A DNA stretch of 64,000 nucleotides from an uncultured Hyphomonas sp. (GTDB taxonomy: Bacteria > Pseudomonadota > Alphaproteobacteria > Caulobacterales > Hyphomonadaceae): positions 3,501,658-3,565,657 of the forward strand of contig NZ_OY781472.1 in the NCBI RefSeq assembly GCF_963677035.1. The letters are read 5' to 3'. Below the pieces are notes generated by a model that saw only the letters and a program-made list of their open reading frames with translations, was not told the origin of the DNA and did no database searches. Position numbers and translations under genes: made by a program. Position 1 is the stretch's first letter. Each line of letters opens with the position of its first letter. Below are positions 41,505 to 51,102 of the stretch, piece by piece.

Positions 41505-42980
41505 TCAATCTGTACACTTGATTGCTTCAATCACACCCATCTCGCAGATTCTCCGATAAGCTTCGACCAGTTGATCGACGGTTTGTTCATCTTCACGAAC
41601 CCAGGGTTCGAAAATCTGGCCAATAGAAAGAAGGGTACTGACGAGATCGCCGGGTCGGTCCGCAAATTCTCCCGCAATCCTTGCGGTCTCCTGTGCGAAG
41701 GGATCCTGAACATAGATCGAAGCGCCGGTTTCATCCCGCCCAGATTGCCAACGCATCCAGCCCGCAATGGCCAGGATGATCGAAGGCGCCCTATGGCCCG
41801 CCTGCCTGAGACTTTTTAAGGGAGATAGCAGACGCTGAGGCAGTTTCTGGCTTCCATCCATCGCAATCTGATGCGTCCGGTGCATGAGGGCAGAATTCTG
41901 GAATCTCGCCATCAACGACCGGCGGTAGGCAGAGATATCAAACCCGGGAATTGGCTGCAGCGTGGCTTGAGATTCATCCCATAACCGGTTGATGAACCGT
42001 GCCCATTCCGGGCGCATCATCGCAGCATGTACATATTCGTACCCGGCAAGCCCGCCGAGATAAGCAATCGCAGAATGGGCGCCATTGAGCATGCGCAGCT
42101 TTGCCATTTCCCAAGGTGCAACATTCCCGGTCATCTGAACGCCGACGGTTTCAAGCGCGGGCCGCGCCCCTGTGAAATGGTCTTCAACCACCCACTGAGT
42201 GAACGGTTCGGTTTTAACCATGGCTTCGTCGCGAATCCCCCCCAATCGTGCCTCTAGCCATTCGACATCCTCTTCGACGGTCGCCGGTACGATCCTGTCC
42301 ACCATTGAAGAAGGAAACGCAACGTTGTCCTCAATCCAGGAAACAAGACCAGGGTCAATCGCTTCGGCAAACCCCAGAACTGCATCCCGCGTGCGCGCAC
42401 CGTTTTCCGGAATATTGTCGCAAGACAAAATGGTGAACCCGCCAAGGCCGACCTGCTTCCGGGCATTCAATCCGGCAAGCAGAAAACCGGGGGCGGTTGT
42501 CGGCATGCCCTCTTTGGACAGATCGCGGACCACGTCAGCATTCCCAAGCTGCAGCGCACCCGATGCCGGATCAAGGCAATAGCCCTTTTCCGTGATCGTC
42601 ATGGTGATGACCTGCACGTCCGGTTTGGCAATCGCCCCAATCAGCCCCCCGGGGTCCCGGGACGCGACGATCACGTCCAGCAGGGATCCGACTATGCGGG
42701 CCGAGTGCTGCTCGCCTTCCCTCTCGAGCAAAGTGAACAAGCCGTCCTGTGGATTGAGCTGCTCTGCAACGCGGGCACTTCTAAGCGATGCCCCCCGAAT
42801 ACCCCAAGCCATGTCACCCTCCGCCAGGAGGCGGTCGAAATACGCAGCCTGATGCCCCCTGTGAAAAGCCCCCACACCCAAATGCAGGACGCCAGCCTTC
42901 ACTTGGTTCCGGTCATAATCGGGGCGCGCAATGTCGGCTGGAAGATTGTCCAGAACAGAATTTGACAATCGCGCGGTCAT
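41505..42980 (-). CDS. uxuB: Mannitol dehydrogenase-family fructuronate reductase (UxuB-type)
   Basis: A 491-residue polyol/uronate oxidoreductase. The Rossmann start GVLHLGVGAFHRGHQAAYFDRLL (about 30-52) and the catalytic KLRMLNGAHSAIAYLGG segment (family signature KxxxLNxxHS) are clear. It should reduce D-fructuronate to D-mannonate with NADH, the second step of glucuronate breakdown. Context supports this over mannitol dehydrogenase: UxaC, mannonate dehydratase and KDG kinase are encoded next door. Its ATG overlaps the TRAP large-permease stop (ATGA), so it ends a four-gene operon after dctP, dctQ and dctM. Confidence 0.88.
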   Translation of the reverse strand: MTARLSNSVLDNLPADIARPDYDRNQVKAGVLHLGVGAFHRGHQAAYFDRLLAEGDMAWGIRGASLRSARVAEQLNPQDGLFTLLEREGEQHSARIVGSLLDVIVASRDPGGLIGAIAKPDVQVITMTITEKGYCLDPASGALQLGNADVVRDLSKEGMPTTAPGFLLAGLNARKQVGLGGFTILSCDNIPENGARTRDAVLGFAEAIDPGLVSWIEDNVAFPSSMVDRIVPATVEEDVEWLEARLGGIRDEAMVKTEPFTQWVVEDHFTGARPALETVGVQMTGNVAPWEMAKLRMLNGAHSAIAYLGGLAGYEYVHAAMMRPEWARFINRLWDESQATLQPIPGFDISAYRRSLMARFQNSALMHRTHQIAMDGSQKLPQRLLSPLKSLRQAGHRAPSIILAIAGWMRWQSGRDETGASIYVQDPFAQETARIAGEFADRPGDLVSTLLSIGQIFEPWVREDEQTVDQLVEAYRRICEMGVIEAIKCTD

Positions 42981-44257
42981 GCAAACCTCGAAGGTAACCA
43001 GAGAGACAGTGACGGGATGAAAGTCACAAGGAGAAGAACCAAGATGAGCGCCAGATAGAATGGCCAGATCGTCTTGATCACATGCTCAGGTTTCGCCTTG
43101 GCCACGGCGCATCCGACGAACAACACCGATCCCACTGGCGGGGTCACAAGTCCGATACCGAGATTGAGCAACATAACAATCCCGAAATGGACGGGATCGA
43201 CGCCAACATCCATCGCCACCGGCAGAAGTATCGGTGTCGTGATGATGATCAGCGGGGCCATATCCATGAAGGCACCCAGAATCAGCAAGCCTATCAGGAT
43301 CAGCAGCATGATGACTGCCGGGTTGTCCGATACGGAGGTCAGAGCCGCGCCGAGCATCGCCGGTCCCTCCAGCAGTGCGAAAAGCCAGCCAAACATGCCG
43401 GCGGCTCCAATAATCAGCATGACCATGGCTGTCGTCCGGACAGCGCTTGAGGCGGCCTCAAGGAAACGCTTAAAGCCGAGCGTCCGATAGACGAACGCGC
43501 CAACCAGAATTGTATAGATCACAGCAACGGCTGAACTTTCGGTCGGCGTAAAAACACCAAGCAGAATACCAAAGACGATGATGAATGCGGTCAGCAATCC
43601 CGGAAGGGCTTTTATAGCCGCCTTTGCAAAAGGCAGCCAGCCAGGAAACTTACCAGCAGGATAGCCTCTCAGAACAGCGACACGCCAGGCGACGAACATG
43701 AGCGCGGCGCCCGCAAGAAGGCCCGGGACAATACCTGCAAGGAACAGATCACCGACGCTGACGCTCACGGGAGATGCCGCTGCATAGATGATCATATTGT
43801 GCGAAGGCGGTATAAGTATGCCGAGTATGGCGGCGGTGATAGTCACATTGACGGCGTAGTCGTTGTCGTACCCTTTCTCGCGCATCATCGGCATCAGCGT
43901 CGAGCCCATCGCGGAGACCGATGCAACGGCCGATCCGGACACGGCGCCGAACATCATTGATGCGCCAACATCTACCTGACCAAGTCCGCCCCGCGCCTGT
44001 CCAAAGGCGCCTTCGGCCACCCGGACAAGCCGCTCCGCGATTCCGGTCCGCGCCATCAGATCGCCGGCGAAGACGAAGAAAGGAATGGCCATGAGCGTAA
44101 AAACATTCATGCTCGCCGCCATTCTCTGGAATGCTACAATGGCGGGAATATCGAGCAGGAAATAGGTCAGAAGCGAGGATGCTCCCAGCGAGAACGCGAC
44201 AGGCACACCCATGGCCAGAAAAAGCACAAGCAGTGCCAGCAGGACAATCAATTCCAT
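42977..44257 (-). CDS. TRAP transporter large permease (DctM type)
   Basis: A 426-residue, highly hydrophobic protein with about 11-12 membrane segments and the DctM signatures GVPVAFSLGASS near the N-terminus, GASMMFGAVSGSAVASVSAMGS, ILIPPSHNMIIYA and LNLGIGLVTPPVG. It forms the sodium-driven channel of the TRAP system together with the small permease, whose gene overlaps it by 10 bases. The substrate here is most likely a hexuronate, because uxuB follows directly. Confidence 0.92.
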   Translation of the reverse strand: MELIVLLALLVLFLAMGVPVAFSLGASSLLTYFLLDIPAIVAFQRMAASMNVFTLMAIPFFVFAGDLMARTGIAERLVRVAEGAFGQARGGLGQVDVGASMMFGAVSGSAVASVSAMGSTLMPMMREKGYDNDYAVNVTITAAILGILIPPSHNMIIYAAASPVSVSVGDLFLAGIVPGLLAGAALMFVAWRVAVLRGYPAGKFPGWLPFAKAAIKALPGLLTAFIIVFGILLGVFTPTESSAVAVIYTILVGAFVYRTLGFKRFLEAASSAVRTTAMVMLIIGAAGMFGWLFALLEGPAMLGAALTSVSDNPAVIMLLILIGLLILGAFMDMAPLIIITTPILLPVAMDVGVDPVHFGIVMLLNLGIGLVTPPVGSVLFVGCAVAKAKPEHVIKTIWPFYLALILVLLLVTFIPSLSLWLPSRFA

Positions 44258-44736
44258 AGCGGTTTTACCTCCCGCCCGGACAGTTCCGCCAGTATGTGCT
44301 CAATCGCGAAGAACAGGATCAGTGCCCCCGCACCAGCGATTGGGAGATAGGCCGATCCGCGCGGCAGACCCAGCGTCGGAATCGTGTGGCTCCAGGTTGC
44401 GCTGACCAACTCGCTGCCACCGATCACCATCGACAAGCCGAACAGGCCGACGATGGCATGGCAGACCAGAGACAACACTCGGCGCACCGTACCTTCGACC
44501 GAATCTTGCAAAAGACTGATACGTATATGGAACCCTTCCCGAACGCCGGCCGCAGCGGCAAAGAGGATGAACCAGAGCATCAGGTAGAGCGCGGCCTGTT
44601 CGGTCCAAGATGGCGATGAATTGAGGACATATCGCGCGAAAACCTGCCAACCGATAATGGCGGTCATCAGGATCAACCCAGTCGCAGACACGAATAGCGC
44701 AGACAAGCTAAGTAGACGCGACAGTGAACGGATCAT
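44248..44736 (-). CDS. TRAP transporter small permease (DctQ type)
   Basis: A 162-residue protein with four hydrophobic segments and the DctQ-type YVLNSSPSWTEQAALYLMLWF segment after the first helix pair. Partner of the large permease. The ATG overlaps the stop of the substrate-binding protein gene (ATGA). Confidence 0.9.
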   Translation of the reverse strand: MIRSLSRLLSLSALFVSATGLILMTAIIGWQVFARYVLNSSPSWTEQAALYLMLWFILFAAAAGVREGFHIRISLLQDSVEGTVRRVLSLVCHAIVGLFGLSMVIGGSELVSATWSHTIPTLGLPRGSAYLPIAGAGALILFFAIEHILAELSGREVKPLWN

Positions 44737-45731
44737 GTGCCGCTCATGCCTTCGATGGATTCAACCAGCGCGTGCAGCTCAGGTGTATTGAGATATTTAT
44801 GCCAGACGGGCCGCACACGCTCACGAAAGGGCGCCAGATCAGGTTCACCAACGATGACACCCGATGACAGGACGATTTCCTTGGATCTTGCGACACGTTC
44901 ATCCCAAAGCTTGCGCATAATGCCAACGCTTTCGTCCGCGCAAAGCTGGATCAAATCACGGTCCTCGTCATTTAGGGAATTCCAGCGCTTTGCCGACATG
45001 GTCAGCACTTCGGGTGCGATGACATGGCGGGTAAGGCTGTAATATTTCGCCACTTCAAAATGGCGCGTGCTCTCATAGGAAGGCCAATTGTTCTCCGCGC
45101 CGTCTACAACACCTTGCAAAAGCCCCTGATACACTTCACCAAATGCCATGGGAGTTGCATCCCCACCCAGCGCCTCAACCATCGCAACATAGAGATCAGA
45201 ATTCTGTACCCTGATCTTCATTCCGGCGAGATCTTCCGGTGTTTCGATGAGCCGCTTGGTCGAATAGAAATTTCGTTCGCCACTGTCGTAAAAGCAAAGA
45301 CCGACAAGACCATGCGGCCGAAGGGACTCAAGAACAAACCGCCCGGGAGCGCCATCCATGGCCGTTCGCATATGTTCAACAGAGCGGAAAATGAAAGGCA
45401 GATTGGGAACAAGCGTTTCCGGTGCGAAGGAATTGAGCGGCGCCATGTTGACCCGATTGAAATCGAGCCCGCCGAATATCGTGATTTCGAGCGTGTCCTT
45501 TTCTTCGCCGAGCTGTCCGCCCGGAAACACTTTCGCCCTCAAACGCCCACCACTTAGTTCCTCTAGCCGACTTGCAAGATGCTGGACGGCAACGACGGTG
45601 GGATAGCCCTCCGGGTGAGTATCGGCACCACGCAAAACAAGCGAATCGGAACGGGAACACCCTGACGCTAAAAGAGCGGCGCCTCCCACCAGCATTTGGC
45701 GTCGATCTGGTTTGATAGCAGACAGATTCAC
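44733..45731 (-). CDS. TRAP substrate-binding protein (DctP type), Tat/lipoprotein signal
   Basis: A 332-residue DctP protein. The conserved substrate-carboxylate arginine is in AGMKIRVQNSDLY, and the ATPMAFGEVYQGLLQGVVDGAENN block is family-diagnostic. The N-terminus carries a twin-arginine motif (DRRQML) followed by a hydrophobic run ending LLASGC, so it is probably a Tat-exported, lipid-anchored protein. The start is GTG 45731, with GGAGG almost touching it, so the exact start is uncertain. An operator copy lies about 58 bases upstream (45790-45801). The ligand is predicted to be glucuronate or galacturonate. Confidence 0.88.
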   Translation of the reverse strand: MNLSAIKPDRRQMLVGGAALLASGCSRSDSLVLRGADTHPEGYPTVVAVQHLASRLEELSGGRLRAKVFPGGQLGEEKDTLEITIFGGLDFNRVNMAPLNSFAPETLVPNLPFIFRSVEHMRTAMDGAPGRFVLESLRPHGLVGLCFYDSGERNFYSTKRLIETPEDLAGMKIRVQNSDLYVAMVEALGGDATPMAFGEVYQGLLQGVVDGAENNWPSYESTRHFEVAKYYSLTRHVIAPEVLTMSAKRWNSLNDEDRDLIQLCADESVGIMRKLWDERVARSKEIVLSSGVIVGEPDLAPFRERVRPVWHKYLNTPELHALVESIEGMSGT

Positions 45732-45789
45732 CTCCGTTCGACGCCTCGTTTCCTTGATCGTGCTTTTCGCATTCTAATGCGTGATTAAG

Positions 45790-45801
45790 GTAACCGGTGA
45801 C
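45790..45801 (-). promoter_or_regulatory. LacI-type operator upstream of the TRAP-uxuB operon
   Basis: GTAACCGGTGAC lies between the lacI stop and dctP. It shares the central ACCGGT and 9 of 12 bases with the palindrome core GACACCGGTGTC; its outer bases are diverged, so binding may be weaker. Confidence 0.55.
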
Positions 45802-45841
45802 GTAAAGCAAGATAGGAGAACTTAAATCGGCCTGCGCCCCT

Positions 45842-46909
45842 TCAATCTCTCGAAAGATTCCGAACAGACTGGCGCTCTTTGAGCTCGTGGTCGAATTCGA
45901 CGACAGAATCTTGAGACTCGCCAGCCTCAATTCCAGTAATCACAAGGCCGCACGCTTTTTCCGCCATAGCCCGAACCGGTTGCGCGACCGAGGTCATCGG
46001 TGGCCAAACCTGAACAGCCAGCAGGGAATCGTCAAAGCCAGTAACCGAGATGTCCGCGGGGACACGGAGCCCCTTTTCCCGAGCGGCGTGCATGACTCCC
46101 GCAGCCATGGCATCGTTGGCGCAGACAACAGCCGAGGGCGGTTTGTCCAAATCCAGTATTTCTCTTCCCGCTTGCAGGCCAGAAGCGAAAGTAAAGTCAC
46201 CCCACAACAGAAGAGCCTTCTCGATCGTTAAACCACTGGTCTTCATCCCGTCCTTGAAGCCAGCAAGCCTGCGGCGAGTCGGCCCACTCTCTTTCGGACC
46301 TCCCAGAAACGCGATTCTGGAATGCCCCTGATCGATGACGTGCCGCGTGACTGACAGCACGGCATTTCTGTCATCGTACCGGATCTGGGGGATCTTCGAC
46401 CCAACATCATCGCCAGCGATGCGCGTGATTGTCCAGTTCTCCTCGCCGAAGGCGCCAATCAGTTCGGGCGCCTCCGACAGGGGCGGCGTCAGAATCAACC
46501 CATCGCAGCCAGATCGGTGCATAAACCGGCTAATGTCCGCCAACATGTCCGCGCCAGACGAACGCACTTCATGCATGACTACTTCGTACCCGCGCTCACT
46601 CGCGACCTCCTGGACACCTTGCAGGAGATCCACAATGAAACTCGGGTTTCGGTTATTGTAGGCGATCGCGATCAGATAGGAGCGTGATCCAGCGAGGGCC
46701 CTAGCCTGTCTGCTGGGCACATAGCCTTCCTGCTTCATGATCGCCTGAATGCGCTGACGGGTTTTGATAGACAGGCCCGGCTCACCGTTGAGGACACGGG
46801 ACACCGATTTCTTCGAGACGCCCGCCAGACGCGCAATGTCGTTAATCGTTACCCGCGATATGGTGCGTTTCTCCGGCGTATTGTCGCTCGTTGACATGCT
46901 CTCGCTCAT
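45842..46909 (-). CDS. LacI-family transcriptional regulator of uronate genes
   Basis: A 355-residue regulator. The helix-turn-helix and hinge are clear (VTINDIARLAGVSKKSVSRVLNGEPGLSIKTRQRI, then YVPSRQARALAGSRS), followed by a periplasmic-binding-protein-like ligand domain with VVCANDAMAAGVM and ISVTGFDDS. ATG 46909 or 46897 are both possible. It is divergent from uxaC with a perfect palindrome in between, so autoregulation is expected. The ligand is probably a uronate intermediate such as fructuronate, mannonate or KDG. Confidence 0.92.
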   Translation of the reverse strand: MSESMSTSDNTPEKRTISRVTINDIARLAGVSKKSVSRVLNGEPGLSIKTRQRIQAIMKQEGYVPSRQARALAGSRSYLIAIAYNNRNPSFIVDLLQGVQEVASERGYEVVMHEVRSSGADMLADISRFMHRSGCDGLILTPPLSEAPELIGAFGEENWTITRIAGDDVGSKIPQIRYDDRNAVLSVTRHVIDQGHSRIAFLGGPKESGPTRRRLAGFKDGMKTSGLTIEKALLLWGDFTFASGLQAGREILDLDKPPSAVVCANDAMAAGVMHAAREKGLRVPADISVTGFDDSLLAVQVWPPMTSVAQPVRAMAEKACGLVITGIEAGESQDSVVEFDHELKERQSVRNLSRD

Positions 46910-46962
46910 TCTCGCTTTTCCGCTTCACTTGGAAACTTGCAAATTTCGTACACTAATACTAC

Positions 46963-46976
46963 AGACACCGGTGTCT
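46963..46976. promoter_or_regulatory. Perfect LacI operator between lacI and uxaC
   Basis: AGACACCGGTGTCT is a perfect 14-bp palindrome in the 143-bp gap between the divergent lacI and uxaC genes. Near-copies precede the GH2, TonB-receptor and TRAP units, which makes this the reference operator of the regulon. Confidence 0.8.
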
Positions 46977-47052
46977 CGATGCTGCAGTGCTTTTCCTGAC
47001 CATCTCCATCAGAGGATGCGAAGCGACAAGCCCTTCCCGAAAGGAAACACCC

Positions 47053-48498
47053 ATGAGCCAGCCTCTTCGCCTGCATCCTGACCGCTTCTTTTCCCCCGAC
47101 AATGCTGGACGCGACCTCTCGCGCCGTCTCTACCAATCCGTAGCTGACCTGCCGATTATCAGTCCGCATGGTCACACCGACCCGAGCTGGTTCTCCGAAA
47201 ACCGTAATTTCTCAAATGCGACCGAATGCCTGGTCGTTCCGGATCATTACATCCTGCGCATGCTTTACAGTCAGGGCATCCCACTCGAAGCCCTCGGCGT
47301 CGCACCAAAAGGTGAAGTCTCCACGACAGACCCACGCAAATCATGGTCGATTTTCGCCGAAAACTTCAACTTGTTTCTGGGTACGCCGTCGCACATCTGG
47401 CTCAATCATGTCTTCTCAGAAGTGTTTGGGCTTACGGCGAAACTGACTGCAGAGACCGCTGACCTCTACTATGATGCGATTACAGACGCCCTGCACACCG
47501 ACGCCTACAAACCCCGCGCTATCCTGGACAAATTCAATGTCGCTTTCCTGGCAACAACTGAAGGCGCGCTCGATACTTTGCCTCATCATGGGAAACTACA
47601 GGCTGAAGGTTTGGGGCGCCGAATCGTAACGACTTTCCGTCCTGATGATGTCCTTGACGCAAGCCGCGCTGATTTTGTCTCGAACGTTGAGAAACTCGGT
47701 GAGTTAACCGGAGAGGCCACCTCATCATGGGCAGGTTACCTCAATGCTCTTCGCGCTCGCCGCGCCTTCTTCCGGAAGCATGGTGCGACAGCGACAGACC
47801 ACGGCCACCCGACACCGAAAACAGCCAACCTTGAGCAGTCTGAAGCAAGAGCTCTCTTCGAATTGTGCCTATCCGGCGCAGCAAGTGCTTCGGAACAGGA
47901 AATGTTTCGTGCACAGATGCTAACCGAGATGGCAAAGATGAGCCTCGACGACGGCCTCGTGATGCAGCTTCACCCAGGCAGTGTGCGCAATCATAATCCC
48001 GGTTTGTTCGAACGCTTCGGTGCGGATATCGGCGCCGACATTCCCCAGCAGGTAACCTATGTCGACGCACTGAAGCCTTTGCTGGACGTTGTTGGCCAGG
48101 ACAACCGGCTTAGTTTGATTGTTTTTACACTCGACGAGTCGACATATTCGAGAGAGCTCGCACCCTTGGCAGGGCATTATCCCTGCATGCGGCTTGGCCC
48201 GCCCTGGTGGTTCCACGACAGCCCTGAAGGGATGCTTCGGTTTCGCAAGCACGTCACCGAGACGGCAGGCTTCTACAATACAGCCGGGTTCAATGATGAC
48301 ACACGGGCCCTGCTTTCAATCCCGGCGCGGCATGACCTTGCGCGCCGCATGGATGCACGCTTCCTTTCAGACCTTGTTATCGAACACAGGATTGACGAGG
48401 AAGATGCATTCACATTGATCAGAGATCTAACCGTCAACCTGGTCTGCGAAGCCTACAGGTTGAACGCAACAGACATCGTCGCAAGCGCCACCAAATAA
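47053..48498 (+). CDS. uxaC: Glucuronate isomerase
   Basis: A 481-residue UxaC. I choose ATG 47053 after AAGGAAAC; the longer frame adds 22 unrelated residues. The amidohydrolase-type HGHTDPSWF metal site, the [15 protein letters not shown] segment and the [28 protein letters not shown] block are typical. It isomerises D-glucuronate to D-fructuronate (and galacturonate to tagaturonate). First gene of the plus-strand uxaC-manD-kdgK operon; controlled from the palindrome at 46963-46976. Confidence 0.95.
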   Translation: MSQPLRLHPDRFFSPDNAGRDLSRRLYQSVADLPIISPHGHTDPSWFSENRNFSNATECLVVPDHYILRMLYSQGIPLEALGVAPKGEVSTTDPRKSWSIFAENFNLFLGTPSHIWLNHVFSEVFGLTAKLTAETADLYYDAITDALHTDAYKPRAILDKFNVAFLATTEGALDTLPHHGKLQAEGLGRRIVTTFRPDDVLDASRADFVSNVEKLGELTGEATSSWAGYLNALRARRAFFRKHGATATDHGHPTPKTANLEQSEARALFELCLSGAASASEQEMFRAQMLTEMAKMSLDDGLVMQLHPGSVRNHNPGLFERFGADIGADIPQQVTYVDALKPLLDVVGQDNRLSLIVFTLDESTYSRELAPLAGHYPCMRLGPPWWFHDSPEGMLRFRKHVTETAGFYNTAGFNDDTRALLSIPARHDLARRMDARFLSDLVIEHRIDEEDAFTLIRDLTVNLVCEAYRLNATDIVASATK

Positions 48499-48527
48499 TC
48501 TCCACACGAACTTATGGACGCAATTTC

Positions 48528-49736
48528 ATGAAAATCACAAATGCGCGTGTCATTGTCACCTGCCCAGGCCGTAACTTCGTTACCCTGAAGATCGAAACCG
48601 ACCAGGGCGTCTATGGCATCGGCGACGCCACGCTTAATGGCCGGGAAAAGGCGGTCGTTGCCTACTTGGAAGACCACGTCATTCCAGTCCTGTTGGACCG
48701 TGACCCCCGACGCATCGAAGACATCTGGCAATACCTCTACAGGGGAGCCTATTGGCGTAGAGGACCGGTGACAATGTCCGCGATTGCCGCGGTCGACACA
48801 GCACTTTGGGACATCAAGGGCAAGATGGCTGGCATGCCTGTTTATGAGCTCCTCGGCGGCGCCTCCCGAGAAGGTGTCCTGGTCTATGGTCACGCCAATG
48901 GTGCAGACATTTCCGAAACAACCGAAGCCGTCGGGCGGTATGTCGATCTCGGCTACAAGGCCGTCCGTGCCCAGTCTGGTGTACCCGGTGTGAAAGGCGC
49001 TTATGGCGTCGGACGCGGTGACCTGTATTACGAGCCGGCGGACGGAACATTGCCGACCGAAACGCTCTGGAATACGCCCGCCTATCTCAATTTCGCACCT
49101 ATGCTCTTCGAGAAAATCCGGAACACTTACGGCCCCGACCTGGAGTTGCTGCACGATGTTCACCATCGCCTCACCCCCATTGAAGCCGGCCGCCTCGGCA
49201 AAAGCCTAGAGCCTTATCGCCTGTTCTGGATGGAGGATTGCACCCCGGCAGAAAATCAGGAGGCCTTCAAACTCGTCCGCCAGCATACTATTACGCCGCT
49301 TGCCGTCGGCGAAATCTTCAACTCCATTCACGATTGCCGCGAGCTGATCCAAAACCAACTGATCGATTACATCAGAACGACAGTCGTGCATGCAGGCGGG
49401 ATTACACACCTCCGTCAGATTGCCGGGCTGGCCGCTCTGTACCAGGTTCGAACAGGCTCGCATGGTGCCACCGATTTGTCGCCCGTTTGCATGGGGGCGG
49501 CGCTGAACTTTGATCTCTGGGTTCCAAACTTCGGTATCCAGGAATATATGCGGCATACACCAGAGACGGACGAAGTGTTCCCACACGCCTACACCTTCTC
49601 AGACGGTTTCCTTCATCCAGGGTCGGCGCCAGGGATCGGCGTGGACATCGATGAAAAACTCGCCGCCCGCTATCCGTACGAGCCTAAGCAACTCCCCGTT
49701 GCCCGTCTTCAAGACGGAACGATGTGGAACTGGTAA
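48528..49736 (+). CDS. manD: D-mannonate dehydratase of the enolase superfamily (ManD/RspA type)
   Basis: A 402-residue enolase-superfamily enzyme. ManD signatures: [12 protein letters not shown], the metal-ligand set Asp in [11 protein letters not shown], Glu in [11 protein letters not shown] and Glu in AVGEIFNS, plus [10 protein letters not shown] and a PNFGIQEYM end. It removes water from D-mannonate to give 2-keto-3-deoxygluconate and replaces the unrelated UxuA of E. coli. Downstream of uxaC by 29 bases; its stop overlaps the KDG kinase start (TAATG). Confidence 0.92.
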   Translation: MKITNARVIVTCPGRNFVTLKIETDQGVYGIGDATLNGREKAVVAYLEDHVIPVLLDRDPRRIEDIWQYLYRGAYWRRGPVTMSAIAAVDTALWDIKGKMAGMPVYELLGGASREGVLVYGHANGADISETTEAVGRYVDLGYKAVRAQSGVPGVKGAYGVGRGDLYYEPADGTLPTETLWNTPAYLNFAPMLFEKIRNTYGPDLELLHDVHHRLTPIEAGRLGKSLEPYRLFWMEDCTPAENQEAFKLVRQHTITPLAVGEIFNSIHDCRELIQNQLIDYIRTTVVHAGGITHLRQIAGLAALYQVRTGSHGATDLSPVCMGAALNFDLWVPNFGIQEYMRHTPETDEVFPHAYTFSDGFLHPGSAPGIGVDIDEKLAARYPYEPKQLPVARLQDGTMWNW

Positions 49737-50662
49737 TGGGGTCAGAACTTCCAACCGTGGCAGTTATCGGCGAAGCCATGCTGGAGCTCTCGCAGGACGC
49801 AATCGGTCACACGTTTCTGGGCTATGGCGGAGATACCCTGAACACGTCAGTCTATCTCGCCCGCCTCGGCGTACAGGTCGAATTCATTTCGGCGCTGGGA
49901 CTGGACCCCTATTCCGACAGTTTGCTCGAGGATTGGCGCACTGAAGGTGTCGGACAGACATTCGTCCTGAGACACGAGCACCGCCTGCCGGGGCTTTATG
50001 CCATCCGGACCGACGCAAAAGGCGAGCGGCGCTTCTTCTATTGGCGCGATCAGTCGGCGATGCGCGATTTCTTTGGTATGGACGGCCATCTGGAAGCGCT
50101 CGCATACGCAGCGCGGGCGGACTGGCTCTATCTATCCGGCATTACCCTTTCGCTGTTTGGTCCCGAAGGGCGTGAGAAACTCGGCCAGGTTGCCGCATCG
50201 GTCCGGGCAGCAGGCGGTCAAGTCGTTTTCGACCCCAACTACAGACCACTCGGATGGAAGAGTAGCGCCGAAGCAGCAAACGCTTTTCAGGCAATTGCCT
50301 CGCATGTGACGATCGCACTGCCGACTCTCGACGACGAGAACATGCTCCATGGCACATTGAGCGAAGAGGACCATGCAAAACGCTGGATGGAGGCAGGTGT
50401 AGGGCTGGTCGGCCTGAAACGTGGCGCGGACGGGGTCAGCCTATACCAGAACAACTCTACGCCCTGCCACATTCGCCCCGAAGTACCGTTGGCGCCCGTA
50501 GACACGACCGGTGCCGGCGACAGTTTCAACGCAGCCTTTATTTCCGCTTTGTTAAATGGCGCCTCTCCCAGTCAGGCCGCCGCAGCTGGCAATCACCTTG
50601 CCGGAAGGGTTGTGATGCACAGGGGCGCCATCATGGCTCGTACCGAAATGGCAGGCTTATAA
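49736..50662 (+). CDS. kdgK: 2-keto-3-deoxygluconate kinase (PfkB family)
   Basis: A 308-residue PfkB sugar kinase. Motif 1 is GYGGDTLNTSVYLARLG and motif 2 is APVDTTGAGDSFNAAF with the catalytic Asp in GAGD. ATG 49736 overlaps the mannonate dehydratase stop. It phosphorylates KDG to KDPG; the aldolase that would finish the route is not in the window. Confidence 0.92.
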   Translation: MGSELPTVAVIGEAMLELSQDAIGHTFLGYGGDTLNTSVYLARLGVQVEFISALGLDPYSDSLLEDWRTEGVGQTFVLRHEHRLPGLYAIRTDAKGERRFFYWRDQSAMRDFFGMDGHLEALAYAARADWLYLSGITLSLFGPEGREKLGQVAASVRAAGGQVVFDPNYRPLGWKSSAEAANAFQAIASHVTIALPTLDDENMLHGTLSEEDHAKRWMEAGVGLVGLKRGADGVSLYQNNSTPCHIRPEVPLAPVDTTGAGDSFNAAFISALLNGASPSQAAAAGNHLAGRVVMHRGAIMARTEMAGL

Positions 50663-51102
50663 GACACCTCGAACAGATTCATTTAGTTAGCACTGGCTGC
50701 CTCCTCGGGTGCTATCAGACAAAATCGAAGTAGATTGTCCGTTTTGCTTGACGAGCAATTCCCGGCGAACAACCAGCTCTCACGATTTGAGGAGAGCGGC
50801 GCGGCGCAACGACTGCGGAAGGAAGACATACATCATCATCAAAAGTTGAGCGGCATTTGGTGATGTCTTGAAGGAACGGATTGATCTTTGACGCGTTTCC
50901 GGAGAGCAGATGCAAGGATATGCCAACTCATGTCCGGTTCCTTTGACAATGCCGTAAAGAGGTTATGTAAGGTTAGTCAGTCGAAGGCGCCGGGCGGGTC
51001 ATCAAGATGTCATCCCGAAGCACCTGAATACCAGCCGTCCGTCGGTGCCGCCACGCTCTGTCCTCGGCTGGCAGCGTGATTTTGAAAAAGGGAATGATAC
51101 AT
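50663..51102. other. Gene-free region before the pyruvate oxidase gene
   Basis: About 440 bases with no gene. It should contain the poxB promoter. A wide inverted repeat (CCAGCC near 51030 with GGCTGG near 51067) is present just before the ribosome site AAAAAGGG. Nothing else stands out. Confidence 0.35.
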
